This document shows positions 23,771 through 35,610 of a DNA stretch of 64,000 nt, one piece after another. A program made the position numbers and the translations under genes. The stretch comes from Vanessa cardui. Its lineage: Eukaryota > Arthropoda > Insecta > Lepidoptera > Nymphalidae. The DNA lies in the NCBI RefSeq assembly GCF_905220365.1, contig NC_061143.1, positions 10,168,001-10,232,000 on the forward strand, read 5' to 3'. A model generated the notes under the pieces. That model was not told where the DNA came from. It made no database searches and saw nothing but the letters and a program-made list of their open reading frames with translations. How positions within the stretch are numbered: the first letter of the stretch is position 1; the number at the start of each line of letters is the position of its first letter.

Positions 23771-25629
23771 CAATTTAATAAATAAATTATACATATATGA
23801 TAAAAAAAAATTTAGGGTGATGTAGAGGGATGGCTGTAGACACTGATACATAACAATCAATAAATTATTTAATTTTGAAATTAGAAATTGCTGCCATTAT
23901 AAAAAACAATTGTATCTACTACAATAAAGCGCTTTAAGTGATTAAAGTATTGACTGTAACAATTTTCGAACGCTTTAAAGTATTCCCTAAATATTCTACG
24001 GAGCGTATTTAAATGTTACATCGGGGAGCGCTACATCTTGTGCAGATTTGAAAACAGCATCAAATGTACTGGCGACATTTGTATGAAATTTACAATGCTT
24101 TTAGTCTCACTCCACTGGTCGGCTCACACGTTTGCAAGCGATCCGTTATCAAAACTTTAATCTATGAAAAGAAGATGAGGCATTTTATACTTTAAATTGT
24201 TACATTATTTTGTATACTATGTTTTATGAATCGTTACGGATTGATATATTTATGTCTTATTATGTTTAATATTAAATGTAGTTGTTTGTGTTTGACTGTT
24301 TTATTATAATCAGTAGAGGTATATAAGTTAGTTTGTATAGTAAGTTCAAAGAATATGTATATTACGAAGTGTTAAAAATTGTTTTTGACCTGCTATCTAG
24401 CTTTTAATTGTGACCTGTAAGTGTGATAATTTACCGCATGTACCTACGAAGTAATTAACACAAAAATCTAATACAAAATAGCAATCTCAATATAAAATAA
24501 ATCTGTCTTTATTCTAAAATATACAAATATAATATTCTACGTGAACAAAAAAATTAAATGTGTTAATTTTTTTTCGTTAAATCCTATCAATATAAATGAA
24601 ATTAAAAATATATTATCAATACATACAATGTTTTAGGTTAAAGTAAATTTAACAAAATATTTTCTATATTAATATTAGTCAACTATTAAAGTTATTGATT
24701 TGAGACTCCACACACCAGTTTCGTGAACAAGACATTCGTAGATAATGTCGAAATATCGAGCTCGACCGAACAAATTAAAAAACATGGTAAATATCCCGAA
24801 ATCAATAAATTTAATAATAGAAATAAGCATATTAATTTAAAATCTTATATTAGTCAATTATTTGTTACTTACCTCCTCCAAACAGTTTACTTCTTGTGGG
24901 ACCTGATGGAAAGGGGAAGACGTAGATTTTCTTATGCCATTAACATGTATATTACCTTTAATTTATAGCGCAAACCTTTTTGATGGCATCGAGAACATTT
25001 TATTTGCAATTTGTTCACAAATAAAACTTTCTGTTTCGAACATTCTCTCGGCTCGACTGATTCGATAATGGATTCCTTAGTCAATATTCGGCAGATGCAA
25101 TTGAATATTCCGTTATCAAGGGGAGGTATTTGTTTAAGTCCTATTCGTAGCATCTAAATCGAGATTATTTGTTCATAAGTGATATATACGAATGACAATA
25201 TATAACATTTATTCGGAGACACAAAGTGTCAAATGGAATCGAGATTGGTTATCAATTTCAGTTCGTCAATTTTTCAATTATATTGTCATATAGCTGATAT
25301 GGCAAAGTGGTTAAACAGGTTCGGGAGATGTGCAAGCAGCCCATACATATTGACCTGGTACGGACATACAAAATCGACTTGTATTTTTGAAGTATTTCTT
25401 TGTCCTATACTTTTTTTACATATTTATATTCTAAATGTCGTCAATCAAACAAAATCGTAGAATCGATCCTGATCCCTTAATCACTAATGCGCCCTGCCAT
25501 ACTGTCGTGCAAAATCCCTAAACAAAGTATATCAGTAAATACATCGGTTTTAATAATTTCCGGAGATACCCAATGATATTACTCTTTGTATGTATGTTTC
25601 TGGTAGTTAATTTTATATATTATCATTTA
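23771..25629. other. No gene seen
   Basis: Three ORFs of 73-81 codons (24723-25460) have chance-like composition. No repeat family of this window was recognised here. Confidence 0.45.
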
Positions 25630-25795
25630 TATATGATGTCGTGACGTGGCACGTTGTAACACCAACCGCAACAGCAACGCACCAACACCATGTTATGCGA
25701 CTTCATATCGAAACAACGTTACACATTGCAAGGTTAGTCGTCACGACGTCGTAACGTACAACCTTGCACGGTACGACATTTATCACCGTCAATTT

Positions 25796-25803
25796 TGACG
25801 TCA
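25796..25803 (+). promoter_or_regulatory. CRE-type palindrome TGACGTCA
   Basis: A perfect CREB/ATF consensus site sits inside a CpG-richer stretch (about 25630-25830) in AT-rich DNA, upstream of the exon-like signal at 26134. The surrounding CGTCACGACGTCGTAACG sequence is itself repetitive, so it might be part of a repeat rather than a promoter. Confidence 0.3.
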
Positions 25804-26133
25804 CGCCATCTTACTCTGCTACGGTGCTTACGTTTTGTACTAATCATAATATTTTGTTAATTTAGCAGTTTTTAATACATTTTTTTTTATCATTACATCA
25901 TACAGACGAGTATTGTCATAAATCATCATTAGTTCCTGTTTCTTATGCATAATTCAGCTTTGTTTCAAATTTTGCTTATTTCTCTCCATTATCAACGTTT
26001 TATTCAAATTTGAACACAGTTTTGAACTCAATCATATTCACATTAAGAGCTGTTTTAGTTTATGAACGATCATTAGGTTCCAAGCTTTCTGCAATCAGTT
26101 TTCATTTAGCACAATATTACCTTCAATTTGAAA

Positions 26134-26286
26134 ATGGCGGAGCGAAGCAATCAGCAGAAATACGGTATGAACCATTGTGAAACTGTAAGTTACCGTCCGA
26201 TTTAACCTGACCCGTGACTACTTGTAATAAATTTGTCGTTTCTATAGACTCAGAAGGAGCTGATTCTTAGACGAGTGTCTCAATAA
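26134..26286 (+). CDS. Possible two-exon small ORF (29 codons)
   Basis: ATG at 26134 opens MAERSNQQKYGMNHCET, then meets ACT|GTAAGT at 26185. A pyrimidine-containing acceptor ATTTGTCGTTTCTATAG ends at 26247, and the frame continues in phase 0 as TQKELILRRVSQ to TAA at 26284-26286. The intron would be 63 bases, at the short end for insects. A CRE-like palindrome lies about 330 bases upstream. It could instead be the first exon of a longer gene spliced to a distant acceptor, or chance. No known family was recognised. Confidence 0.25.
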
Positions 26287-26759
26287 ATTGGTCAGGTTTA
26301 ACATAAAATAAGGAAAACGCTTGGAGCATATTCGGAAGAAAATCTTGAATATCACTTAGCTAGAGGAGTTATAACAATAAATTCGCGATAACATTTACAT
26401 ACGGGCGTTTGAGTCGCGAAGGGTGATTCTGTAACGGGTCGCTTAACACGTTAATGTGGGCTCTTGTAAGATTTTCCTGTTTTTCGTTTTCGTTTTTGGA
26501 TTACAACCGCTTATTTTTTTAATAAAAAACAAATGTTTTCAAATAGAGAACTATTCATGCATATATAAAGCCTTTTTTATTAAATAACATTTCATGAAGG
26601 GGTAGAAGTAAGTATTTATAGAAACTTAAGCGTATAATATATAACAGCGACGTCGCGAGCGTTTAAATTTAACAAAAGAGTTCAGCTTTTTGATATTAAG
26701 AAAATTTGGTGACATCCATAGTGAGTGTGAGAACTGCGCGCGGTACTGGACAGTATTTG

Positions 26760-27008
26760 GACATTACAGCGTGGCTTCACATATAATTCGAAAAAAAAGT
26801 AGCCTTAGTTACGCCTCATTACATCAGCTATCTGCCAGTGAAAGTCCCGTCAAAATCGGTCCAGCCGTTCCAGTGATTAACCGGAACAGACAGACAGTTA
26901 GACAAATATTGTGAAAATTGTTATTTTGGTATATGTACCGTGTATACACATATATGCAAAAGTAAAAAGCATATTGGTAAAAAGCCATTATTTTGATATT
27001 ATTATACG
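26760..27008 (-). repeat. Dispersed repeat S copy 4
   Basis: GTGAAAGTCCCGTCAAAATC, CCAGCCGTTCCAGTGATTAA and TTTTGGTATATGTACCGTGT. Two ORFs here (26690-26914 plus, 26824-27015 minus) are shadows. An (AC)n run follows at about 27038-27054. Confidence 0.6.
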
Positions 27009-27210
27009 TATACATTACTTAACCAAAACATAAATAAACACACACACACACACATCTATAACAAAACCGAATTAACCATGTTAACAACCCTAGTTACATT
27101 TGTAACCCTTTTTTAACTCACTAAAACATACTTTTCTACCCCAAAGCAATTTTATTCTGATTTACAATATGTGTTCACTATATTATATAACGAAGATAGG
27201 CTTCAACAAT

Positions 27211-27560
27211 TTAATTAACCATGTTTTTTATATGATCTTTAGTTATTTGTTGGTCCATCCATATTTTGGCATATCCTATACTACCTAACCTACTGACCTT
27301 GATATCTGAATTCGACTTCATATGAAGTATGAAGTCGTCATCATCATCATCAACGGCTTTTTTTCGTCCACTGCTGGACATAGGCCTCTCCAAGCACGCC
27401 ACTGTGATCGATCTTCGGCTATTCGCATCCATCCTGCCAACAGTCTTGCGTAAATCGTCACTCCACCGTGCCCGAGGACGTCCTACACTACGTTTGCCGA
27501 GACGCGGTCTCCACTCTAGAACACGTTTTCCCCAAGTAATAAGCAAGAGGTCACAATATT
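27211..27560 (-). pseudogene. LINE reverse-transcriptase C-terminal fragment with GAT repeat end
   Basis: The minus-strand frame from 27546 reads ITWGKRVLEWRPRLGKRS then VGRPRARWSDDLRKTVGR. This is the well-known carboxyl end of RTE/BovB-like and related LINE proteins. After that the frame slips: the expected EAYVQQW region is only visible as damaged sequence. A GAT repeat at about 27335-27352 marks the 3' end. No catalytic part remains. Confidence 0.65.
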
Positions 27561-27569
27561 ATCATTCGT

Positions 27570-27869
27570 AACAATAACAACAGCCTGCAAATTCCCACTG
27601 CTGGGCTAAAGCCCTCCTCTCCCTTTGAGGAGAAGGTTTGGAACATATTCCACCACGCTGTTCCAATGCGGGTTGGTGGAATACACATGTGGCAGAAATT
27701 TATGAAATTTGTCACATGCAGGTTTCCTCGCGATGTTTTCCTTCACCGCTGAGCACAAGATGAATTATAAAGACAAATTAAGCACATGAAACAGCGGTGC
27801 TTGCCTGGGTTTGAACCCGCAATCATCGGTTAAGATGCACGTGTTCTAACCACTGGGCCATCTCGACTC
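27570..27869 (-). mobile_element. SINE1 copy, full length
   Basis: About 300 bases, closely similar to the copy at 7.8 kb, with minus-strand head, box A and box B regions, and a GTT/ATT tail at its left end. It sits directly next to a LINE 3' fragment (27211-27560). Confidence 0.85.
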
Positions 27870-28473
27870 TATCATTCGTAAAGCAAAATATAATTCTTTG
27901 ACATAACTCAAATGCGAAGCGGCCTGGTAGTATTCTATTTTAATAAATGCAGACATTCAATGCACTACAATCAAAATTTGAATCATTGTAACACATTTCC
28001 TTGACAAGAGACAGAAAGGCGAGACGAAAGAACCAATCAAAGAAATCATTTTTTTAATTTTCACCCCCAACCACGTGCCCTCGCAAACTTATCACTCGTA
28101 TAAAGAAACTCGAATGAATATAAATGATATGAACATCCGAACCGCAGAGGAAATGACCGAGGATTTGTCACTGTCAAATTTGAATACAGAACGGATGTGA
28201 GAAAAACGAACGTCATTTGAACAGACCGGTCTGCGGCGGAGATTATGTTGTTTTGTTTGATGTTTTTATTTATTTTAAGTCTGTTTCGAAAAGCAGGCTT
28301 CATTTGATGCCGGTTATAATACTTTGTTTAAATCTAACGTAGAATTTTCTTCGAATTTATTTAAACACCATTCACATTATACAGTTCAAGCCTTTTTGAT
28401 ATACCTCACTGCTATATAATACCGTAAATAAAACTAGTGAAATTATTTTTCAGGTTTAAGGTTTTACTATATA
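27870..28473. other. No confident gene
   Basis: An 80-codon minus ORF (28061-28303) has no recognisable domain. The DNA is moderately AT-rich. Confidence 0.4.
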
Positions 28474-28732
28474 CTAGCAATCCGCCGCGGCTTCGCACGG
28501 GTGCAATACTGATACTAAATATACTATAGAATTTGTTTATTTACGCCATCACAATTTAATTTGTCTAATTTCATCGAAATTCTGCCACATGTGCATTCCA
28601 CTAACCCGCTTTGGAACAGCATGGTGGAATTTGCTTTTAAAGATTTAAGCATACATAGGGATATAGGGACAGAGAAAGAGACTTTGTATTGTAATACAAA
28701 CAAACAAAATACATAGTGTACTATGTAGTGAT
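28474..28732 (-). mobile_element. Helitron-like element carrying a SINE1 fragment
   Basis: The left end CTAGCAATCCGCCGCGGCTT is the inverted form of the family 3' end (hairpin-rich, GC-rich, ending CTAG). The right end matches the family 5' end (inverted TCACTACATAGTAT). The middle is interrupted at 28562-28633 by 72 bases of SINE1. The family is non-coding and of constant size (about 270 bases), which suggests non-autonomous Helitrons. Confidence 0.6.
28562..28633 (+). mobile_element. SINE1 internal fragment inside a Helitron-like copy
   Basis: TTTCATCGAAATTCTGCCAC followed by CCGCTTTGGAACAGCATGG matches the SINE1 central body. No head or tail is present. Confidence 0.65.
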
Positions 28733-29597
28733 GATTGTCATGACACTGCCTTCTCTCTATATATATCTCTATCTCTTTATTACAATTTCAAATATCTTCA
28801 GAGGCAATAAAACAATAGTTTCTCCCTTAATAGTAGAATTGAATACAGATACATAGAAAAATCTCTTGTGATTTCTATATCTACAAGAAATATATGTAAA
28901 TAATAATACTATAGGTATCGTAAATTCGATAACAAAGATTTATTAGCACTGAATAACGTTTCTTCGCTAAAATAAAACATTATTTCCTTTTTATCAGAAT
29001 GCTCATACATTACCATCAAGTCGCTATTTCAAAACGAAAATGAATTATAGACGTCTTCGTAATTCCTATAGGATTTTTACTCATCCATTATTTAAGCGGA
29101 CGGAGGCTTAACGTTAGATTTACAGTTTCCGTTCGAGAACGTGTCGAGATCGAGTATTTGTCAATTTCGAGTTATTGTAGTTGTTAAACGCACCTGCGTA
29201 TCACCTACGGTTTTTTGTAATACTTTGTTTGGCAACCCATTTACTTGGCTACGAAGTTTGTATGGGCTCACCCATACATTCAAATAATTTCATTATATGT
29301 ACATATTCATAACCAGTTAACGTAAGCATCATTATGGACTAAGTCAGTATTAATAAGTCGTTCAAAGGAGTAAATCGTTCTCATTACATTAACGGGATAC
29401 TCACAAATCAAAGTAAACTACCTAGTCATCATAAAACTGTCTAAATCTAAAGGGTAACAAACCCATACAAAAAACTAAGTATTATTTATTCTTTTAATAG
29501 TATCATATACACAGTCGACCTCTTTGGAATGTAGTATCGAAAACCGCCATGAAAGTTAGTTGTAACACTATTTCTCGAATTAAATGTAACTGTATAC

Positions 29598-29745
29598 TAA
29601 TATAGTGTAACTATTATTATGAAATCCAAAATAACTCGGACTGTTATTTTCCCAATCTTAAACCGCTGAACCGATATAGTTCAAAATTTGCTATGGAGAT
29701 AGTTTGCATCCAGGGGAAAAACATAGGTTTTTTTTAATTCAAGCC
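29598..29745 (+). repeat. Dispersed repeat R fragment, diverged
   Basis: AACCGCTGAACCGATATAGT, TTTGCTATGGAGATAGTTTG and GGGGAAAAACATAGG follow the family order. Confidence 0.4.
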
Positions 29746-29827
29746 TTGTGTATACTCACACACTCTATATTATCAAGTTTTGCTATAGGTTAAAATTTAG
29801 ACATTTTGCACTCGTCTTTTTTCTCTA

Positions 29828-30036
29828 ACACTCTTCTCCATTTGAGGAGAAGGTTTGGAAAATATTACACGTTATTTGGCGGTAGAATAACTGATGAGTG
29901 GGTGGTACCTACCCAGACGGGCTTGCACAAAGCCCTACCACTAAGTTAATAAATACATGAATTAAGCACATGAAAATTCAGTTGTGCTTGTATGGGTTTG
30001 AACAACACGTTTTAACCACTGGACAATCTCGACTCA
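29828..30036 (-). mobile_element. SINE1 copy split by a retroposon fragment
   Basis: Left part (29828-29868, CATTTGAGGAGAAGGTTTGG) and right part (29944-30036, ending in the inverted head CACTGGACAATCTCGACTC) belong to one SINE1. Between them lie 75 bases of the poly-A retroposon family (TTTGGCGGTAGAATAACTGA onward). Confidence 0.65.
29869..29943 (-). mobile_element. Poly-A retroposon fragment inside SINE1
   Basis: GTTATTTGGCGGTAGAATAA and GGGCTTGCACAAAGCCCTAC match the family 5' part well. The insertion carries no poly-A end. Confidence 0.6.
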
Positions 30037-30399
30037 TACACTTCATTTTAATTCCCTTTCGTAAAACAACTAAGGACAGAAAGAGACAAAACATCATCAA
30101 ACAACAATCCACGTTACACACGTTAATTAACAATAGGACGTAAGTCAAATGAACTTTAATATAAACTTTGCATTTCTGTATAATTTATCAACTATACAAT
30201 AAATAAACATGCGGGTAATCCTCATCGGTACACTACCGTATCACGTACGCGCATTAATCATGCGTTGGATTTTATGTAAATTTAGCTAAGTGCCGCTGAT
30301 AAATGGATGGTCAGACATGGCGATTGCGTTGATAAGATGTGAACTTGGCTACATTTGGATAAATAACTAGCTGTGTGCTGCGACTTCGTATTTGCGCCT

Positions 30400-30645
30400 T
30401 TGAATTGAATACAGATTTGAAAAGTTATTATTGTTGCCTACTTTACTCCTTATTATATCAGATATCTGCCAGTGAAAGTCCCTATAAAATCGACTTAGCC
30501 GTTCCAGAGATACGTCAGAACAAATAAAATGACACTTACAATTATTTTGGTGTATTTATCGTGTGTATACATATGCATTTAGTAAAAAATGATTGTTTTA
30601 ATATTGCAAAGAGGCACTCAAATTATATCACATGTTTAGATAATG
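30400..30645 (-). repeat. Dispersed repeat S copy 5
   Basis: GTGAAAGTCCCTATAAAATC, TTTTGGTGTATTTATCGTGT and AAGAGGCACTCAAATTATAT keep the order of copy 1. Confidence 0.55.
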
Positions 30646-31304
30646 CTAAATACAACATTGGAAATTAAAGAAAAGCCTTAAACACCATTTGTTTCTTTTT
30701 GCAAAATGAGGTTTAAATTTAAGTTAGTATATGTCATTTTCCCAAAAGTACTCTTTTGTTGTTAGTGTTTCTCTCTTTCCACTGACGATATATTAAATCT
30801 AAGATAAGTTTTGTTATGTACTCGTATCAACGTAGTGAACTAACTATGACAACTAATAAGGGATGAGGTGAATCATTTAAGCTATTTCTTTTAAAAGTAA
30901 AAATCAGTAAGTCCATTGCAGTCCAAGGACGGGTTTTATTCTAATGCGCTGTTCCAATGCTGGTTGGCTACTAGAACATTTTCACTCAGTAATGTAAAAC
31001 TAGAAATAGTAAACAAACAGCAGTATTTTTTCATTTTATTGGACAAGTGCAAGTTGTACTCAAGTCCAGCGTCACAGTGGTCAATACCCGAACTGTCCAC
31101 TTGATTTCATTTTTCATTCTTAAAGCGTTTTGTTTTGCTGACAGGGGACCGTAGTGTATTGAAAAGAGCTTGTTTTTGTACGGAACCCTTCTCAATCAGT
31201 TTCATGGGACTTGATGTTCGTTGTGTTAGATACATCATTAACTCTTGTCGCAGAGACTGGGTTCGTTTTGCAAACAAATATATATTATCTTATATTTTAT
31301 TTCC
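30646..31304. other. No gene seen
   Basis: Two ORFs (62 and 116 codons, the second overlapping repeat R) lack protein-like patterns. Confidence 0.45.
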
Positions 31305-31432
31305 TTGGAGTTCTAGTTTGCTACATAACAAATTTCATCAAATTCGGTACATTGGTTTGGTAGTGAAAGAGCGACAGACAGACAGACAGACAGACATATA
31401 TATTCACAATTATAATATTAAGTATAGATTAA
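31305..31432 (-). repeat. Dispersed repeat R fragment with (GACA)n
   Basis: ACAAATTTCATCAAATTCGG and GTAGTGAAAGAGCGACAGAC followed by six GACA units, then ATTATAATATTAAGTATAGA. Confidence 0.55.
31376..31396. repeat. (GACA)n microsatellite
   Basis: About five to six perfect GACA units, inside a repeat R fragment. Confidence 0.9.
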
Positions 31433-31924
31433 TCTATAATTATTTATTTATTTATTATATTTTAGGAAAACAAACATTAAGATAAACTGATGGGATATAA
31501 AGATACAAAATTACATATAGCTAAGCACACTGGTAATTAGACACATATTATTAAAATAAAAAAAGACTAACATACATAAAATCAAATAGTATAAACGTAT
31601 ACTAACGAAAATCTTAAGCAGTTACAATTAAAATCAAATATAAACATAATTAAACGAAACAAAATTAAAAAAAAATAACAAAACAAATTAAACAAAATTG
31701 AAAGCATCAATGGCTACATCGGTTAGTTAATTACAAGCAAAATAATTACAAATAATTATATTAGCGGATAACATCGTCAATAATCATAGATGCCGTAAAA
31801 AATGGTACCATTTCTTAAACCATGAGAAGGAAGATTTTAAACTGAAAAACCACAAAACTAAGTATTGCTTATTGGTAAAATATTTGATACATATTTAATA
31901 TCTCCTCACAATCACATTACTATT

Positions 31925-32070
31925 GTAGTTTAAAAGAGTAACTACTGAGTTTCTTTCCGGTTCTTCGATAGAATCTACATTCCAAATCGGTGGTAGCTTC
32001 ACATAATATAGTTGTTATATGACGATACAAAACTGCTTTCAAAAGCCTCATTGATATTTTGAGTTTAACC
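31925..32070 (+). mobile_element. LINE 3' tail, near complete
   Basis: AAAGAGTAACTACTGAGTTT, TTCCGGTTCTTCGATAGAAT and ATATAGTTGTTATATGACGA. The TTTGA end is decayed to GATATTTTGAG. It lies just left of the 32.1 kb MITE. Confidence 0.65.
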
Positions 32071-32097
32071 AAGATGCCGAAGGAAAAGTAATCTAAG

Positions 32098-32355
32098 ATT
32101 AATGTTGTCTTAAATTTTCGCGATTATTACACATTGAAATAAAACTAGTTATTACGGATTTGAATCGCGTATATTAATTATTTTGGACATCCCGACGTTT
32201 CGAGCACTTTACAGCGTTCGTGGTCACGGGTAGACTAAGGTGGCATTTGTCTATTTGAAGAACAAAAGAAATATTATTTACAACTACCGCTAACGATAGA
32301 AATAATTAATATACCTACGCGATTCAAATGCGTAGTAATAACTAGTTTTATTTCA
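32098..32355. mobile_element. Inverted-repeat MITE with 8-bp flanking duplication
   Basis: Two arms of about 50 bases (TGAAATAAAACTAGTTATTA near 32136 and its inverse ending at 32354) flank a unique core containing CGACGTTTCGAGCACTTTAC. An 8-bp direct repeat AATCTAAG lies at 32090-32097 and 32356-32363. Eight-base duplications fit hAT-type transposition. It is non-coding. A second copy lies at 54.6 kb. Confidence 0.75.
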
Positions 32356-32749
32356 AATCTAAGATTAATTCATCCGTAAGTACGTAGTTTCAAACATCAA
32401 CATACAAATAAAGCAGGACATATAACTGATATACCTCATAAACCAAATCTCCATCATCCTGATCGTCCACTCCATCACCGAATATTACAAATGATACGAC
32501 CATTGTGAATTATAGACATTTGTCTACCGGACGCAACTTAATCAAATCGAATCGGTTATTGGACAATCAACCTTATTGTCAATGTAATAAAAATCAAATA
32601 ACTATATTTTGACGTATGTTAATAGTTCCTTATGACGTCATATGCTCGACATTTTGCAGTGCTTTTAATATTTGTAATTTGTTAAAGTTCAGAGAATATT
32701 TGAAGGGTTTTATTCGCATCCAACGGGTGATTTTCTTTTATTAAATAAA

Positions 32750-32999
32750 AAATTAAAATAAATTTTGTGAAGTTACAGTTGTAAACTAAGCTACTCATTA
32801 TTATATCAGCTTTATGTCGGTAAAAGTCCCATCAAAATCGATCCACCCGTCCCAGAGATTAGTCAGAACAAACAGACGAATAGACATAATATAATTGTAA
32901 AATAATGTATGTGTTTTGCTATGTGTAACTGTGCGTTTATTGAAAGGCAGGTACTTTAATATTACAAACAGACACTCCAATTTTATTATATGTATAGAT
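32750..32999 (-). repeat. Dispersed repeat S copy 6
   Basis: AAAAGTCCCATCAAAATCGA, CCCAGAGATTAGTCAGAACA and ACAGACACTCCAATTTTATT, in the family's order. Confidence 0.55.
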
Positions 33000-34084
33000 A
33001 ATCTAGAATCATAAGTCGTAAATTATATAAGATGTGAAGTAAAAATCCACCATTAAATAAGTGTTGTAAACGTCGGGGACACAGCGACGTCTAATTTTCT
33101 ATTTCATTTGTCGGTCCCTTAAATATTATGACATATTTTAATTATGCGCCGCCATTTTAATTTTAAAAGTAATCCGCTTACGACACTACGTTGTAATACT
33201 GCGTTTGAATTATATTTTAGTGATGTGATGATCTTAAATTTTGATATCGATAAAAGTTTTTAATTTAATGTGTAAGTATATGAAAAACAAAATATCATGA
33301 CAAATATAAAATTTAAAACCACTGTTTAAATTTACCTTTGACTGGCATATAATTTCTTAATGAATTAAATTATTCGATATGACTATATGATTAAATTTGT
33401 ATGTATGTATATATATATGAATACAAATTACGGTACATATTAAATAGACTTAAATATAAATTAATAACTTCACTAGTGTGTAATGTACATAATAATATTA
33501 AATACATGATAGATATCAGAAAATGTTTTTGCGCAAATCGCAGTATATCGATATTAGGGTACATCACTAGTGACGCGGTAACTGCAATTAACACGGCCTA
33601 ATCCCACCGCGACAGGTTTCTTATTAACACCATTTGTCAGACCGCGGGATTTGAAGTTATCAGCACATCTCTATTTGTAAGGGGGTTTTATAATCTATGC
33701 TTTAGGTTTAGAGGAATTATAAATTATACTTAATTAACGAAGCCTAGCAATGGTTGGTGTAGTGATGAGTTTTAGGATTTAAAATTAATCCAAATGACAG
33801 ATTGTGGCACAGATGTTAATTACGAAAAAAAATAGAAATCAGAATTTAAAAATTTGAATTTCGAACAAGCCGTTTTTTATATGAATTTGTGTTTTGTTTT
33901 TACATTAATGTTTATGATTTTGGAATGTTGTGTTGAATAGGAATGTAATTAATTTCTAAAGAAATTATAATTTCAACGAAAAATTAATAGGCAAACAATT
34001 AAAGACGGGTACAAATTAGGGTTGGTAATTTAATCAACTATTAGTCCCGTACTTATTTATCTCGTTCTCTCGCTATCGGGTTCA
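33000..34084. other. No gene seen
   Basis: AT-rich. Overlapping ORFs on both strands at 33391-33601 cancel each other as evidence. Confidence 0.5.
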
Positions 34085-34215
34085 TCGCCAGATGAGGCAT
34101 ACAAAGTATTTTCATGGAGTTCAAACTTGCTTCTTCAAATTACATCAAAATCAATTCAATAGTTTGTCAACAGGCAGAATTCGTTTCGCATTTTTATTAT
34201 TAATATATATTACAA
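34085..34215 (-). repeat. Dispersed repeat R fragment
   Basis: GGAGTTCAAACTTGCTTCTT and TCAATTCAATAGTTTGTCAA match the inverted family centre. Confidence 0.4.
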
Positions 34216-34248
34216 AGCTACTCTAATAAATAAAATTTTAACAAAAAG

Positions 34249-34689
34249 AAAAACCGACTTCAAACAAAACACTATTTTAAAACAAATGAATATGCACGAA
34301 AAAGTAATAAAAATAATTGCGTATTCAACATATTTTTTAGAGTCTTCCTAAGTTAAATGAAATGAAAAATATTAGACTACTTAAAAGTCGATTAACGATT
34401 ATATCATGTAGTTATAGTTATTGGTATATTTGGAGCCGGTTTCAGCCATGGTGCCCTTGCCCCAACAATCAAAAGAAAGAAGTGATACGAGCCCCTTGAT
34501 TGATCCAGTATATTATTGTGTAAAAGGTAATTTGTAAAAAACATATTTGTTAAAGTATTCTCGTATTGTTTTTTGATAGATATACTGTCTATCAAAATCG
34601 GTCCACCCAGTGAAAAGTTATGAGGTAACAAACATAAAAAAAAATACAGACGAATTGATAACCTCCTCCTTTTGGAAGTCGGTTGAAAA
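34249..34689. mobile_element. Non-autonomous element bounded by ACCGACTTC inverted ends
   Basis: The left end AAAAACCGACTTCAAAC and the right end GGAAGTCGGTTGAAAAC are inverted copies about 440 bases apart. Between them is AT-rich DNA with no ORF of its own. The minus-strand 120-codon ORF overlaps this and the next repeat and looks like a shadow. Confidence 0.5.
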
Positions 34690-34800
34690 CCGGACAAGTC
34701 CGAGTCCGATTTGAGCACGAAGGGTTCCGCGGTATTTTCTGTTGTATGGGAGCCTCCCTTATACATATTTTTTGATGTTTAGTAATGTTGTTACAACGGA
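34690..34800. repeat. Repeat fragment with GAAGGGTTCCGCGG motif
   Basis: CCGGACAAGTCCGAGTCCGA and GAAGGGTTCCGCGG form a GC-rich island in AT-rich DNA. It resembles a dispersed lepidopteran repeat I know only by its GGGTTCCG motif, so class is unassigned. Confidence 0.35.
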
Positions 34801-35431
34801 AACAGCTGTGAAAATATTCTTCATCTGTGAAAATCTTAAATCTAACTGTAACGGATCATGAAATACAGCATGGTGATAGACTAACAGACAGACTGGGTCT
34901 AGCTTCACGCTTGAGTTATAAAAAAATATATGTATTATGAAAAGAAATATATGTATTATGAAAAGAAATTATGATTTCCGAATTTATGTATGTATGATGA
35001 CGATGAAGCATCCATACTATCACTGTAAAAATTCAATCATTTAAAACAGTCTTGTTTTTTTTTTCATTGACAATATGCTGTTTTATTGTGTAAGTGTAAT
35101 AAATGTTTATTTTGTGAATATACATAAATGTATATCAGATCCAACATCTCTTTTCATATCAGAGTATGAATTTCGGTGTTAATTGTACAGTGAAATATGC
35201 TTTCAATTTATCACGAAGACGCATCAAAAGAAACTTGTTATTTTGACTATTAACTCCTGGACAGTATCTCATCTTGCATTATATCATACCGCTGAAAATT
35301 TTGCTAAGCCAATTTCATCCTTACGTGCAAAAATATAAGGTTTTTCGCATTCACAATAGATAACAGTTCTCATCGTTGACAAGTAAAATAAGATCACACA
35401 ATGAATTATAAATAGATATCATTAATTTCAA

Positions 35432-35610
35432 ATGAAATGTTTTGTTGCAGATTTAGTATTTATCCTATTGTATGAAGGTAAGAACGGCCATGCACTTTAT
35501 GTTAAATATATTAAAGTTTTCAAGTGAACATGGTTATTTTTATTATTGCAGTTATTAAATACGGGATATTTACCATGTTTTTCATTTTTATTCGATGGAG
35601 CTCGAAATGA
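35432..35610 (+). CDS. Possible two-exon hydrophobic small ORF (34 codons)
   Basis: ATG at 35432 opens MKCFVADLVFILLYE and reaches GAAG|GTAAGA at 35478. A strong acceptor TTATTTTTATTATTGCAG ends at 35551, and a phase-1 join continues 18 codons to TGA at 35608. The intron would be 74 bases, a common insect size. The first exon looks like a signal peptide or membrane segment. Inside it, TTTTGTTGCAG at 35450 is also a good acceptor, so a 27-base micro-exon of a non-coding RNA is an alternative. Confidence 0.25.

Noticed and set aside
25293..25372. GATATGGCAAAGTGGTTAAAC, tRNA-like box A
   Set aside because: No box B and no cloverleaf; not a tRNA gene.
35407..35415. TATAAATAG just upstream of the small ORF at 35432
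   Set aside because: A start about 30 bases downstream would fall after the ATG, so it cannot drive that ORF.
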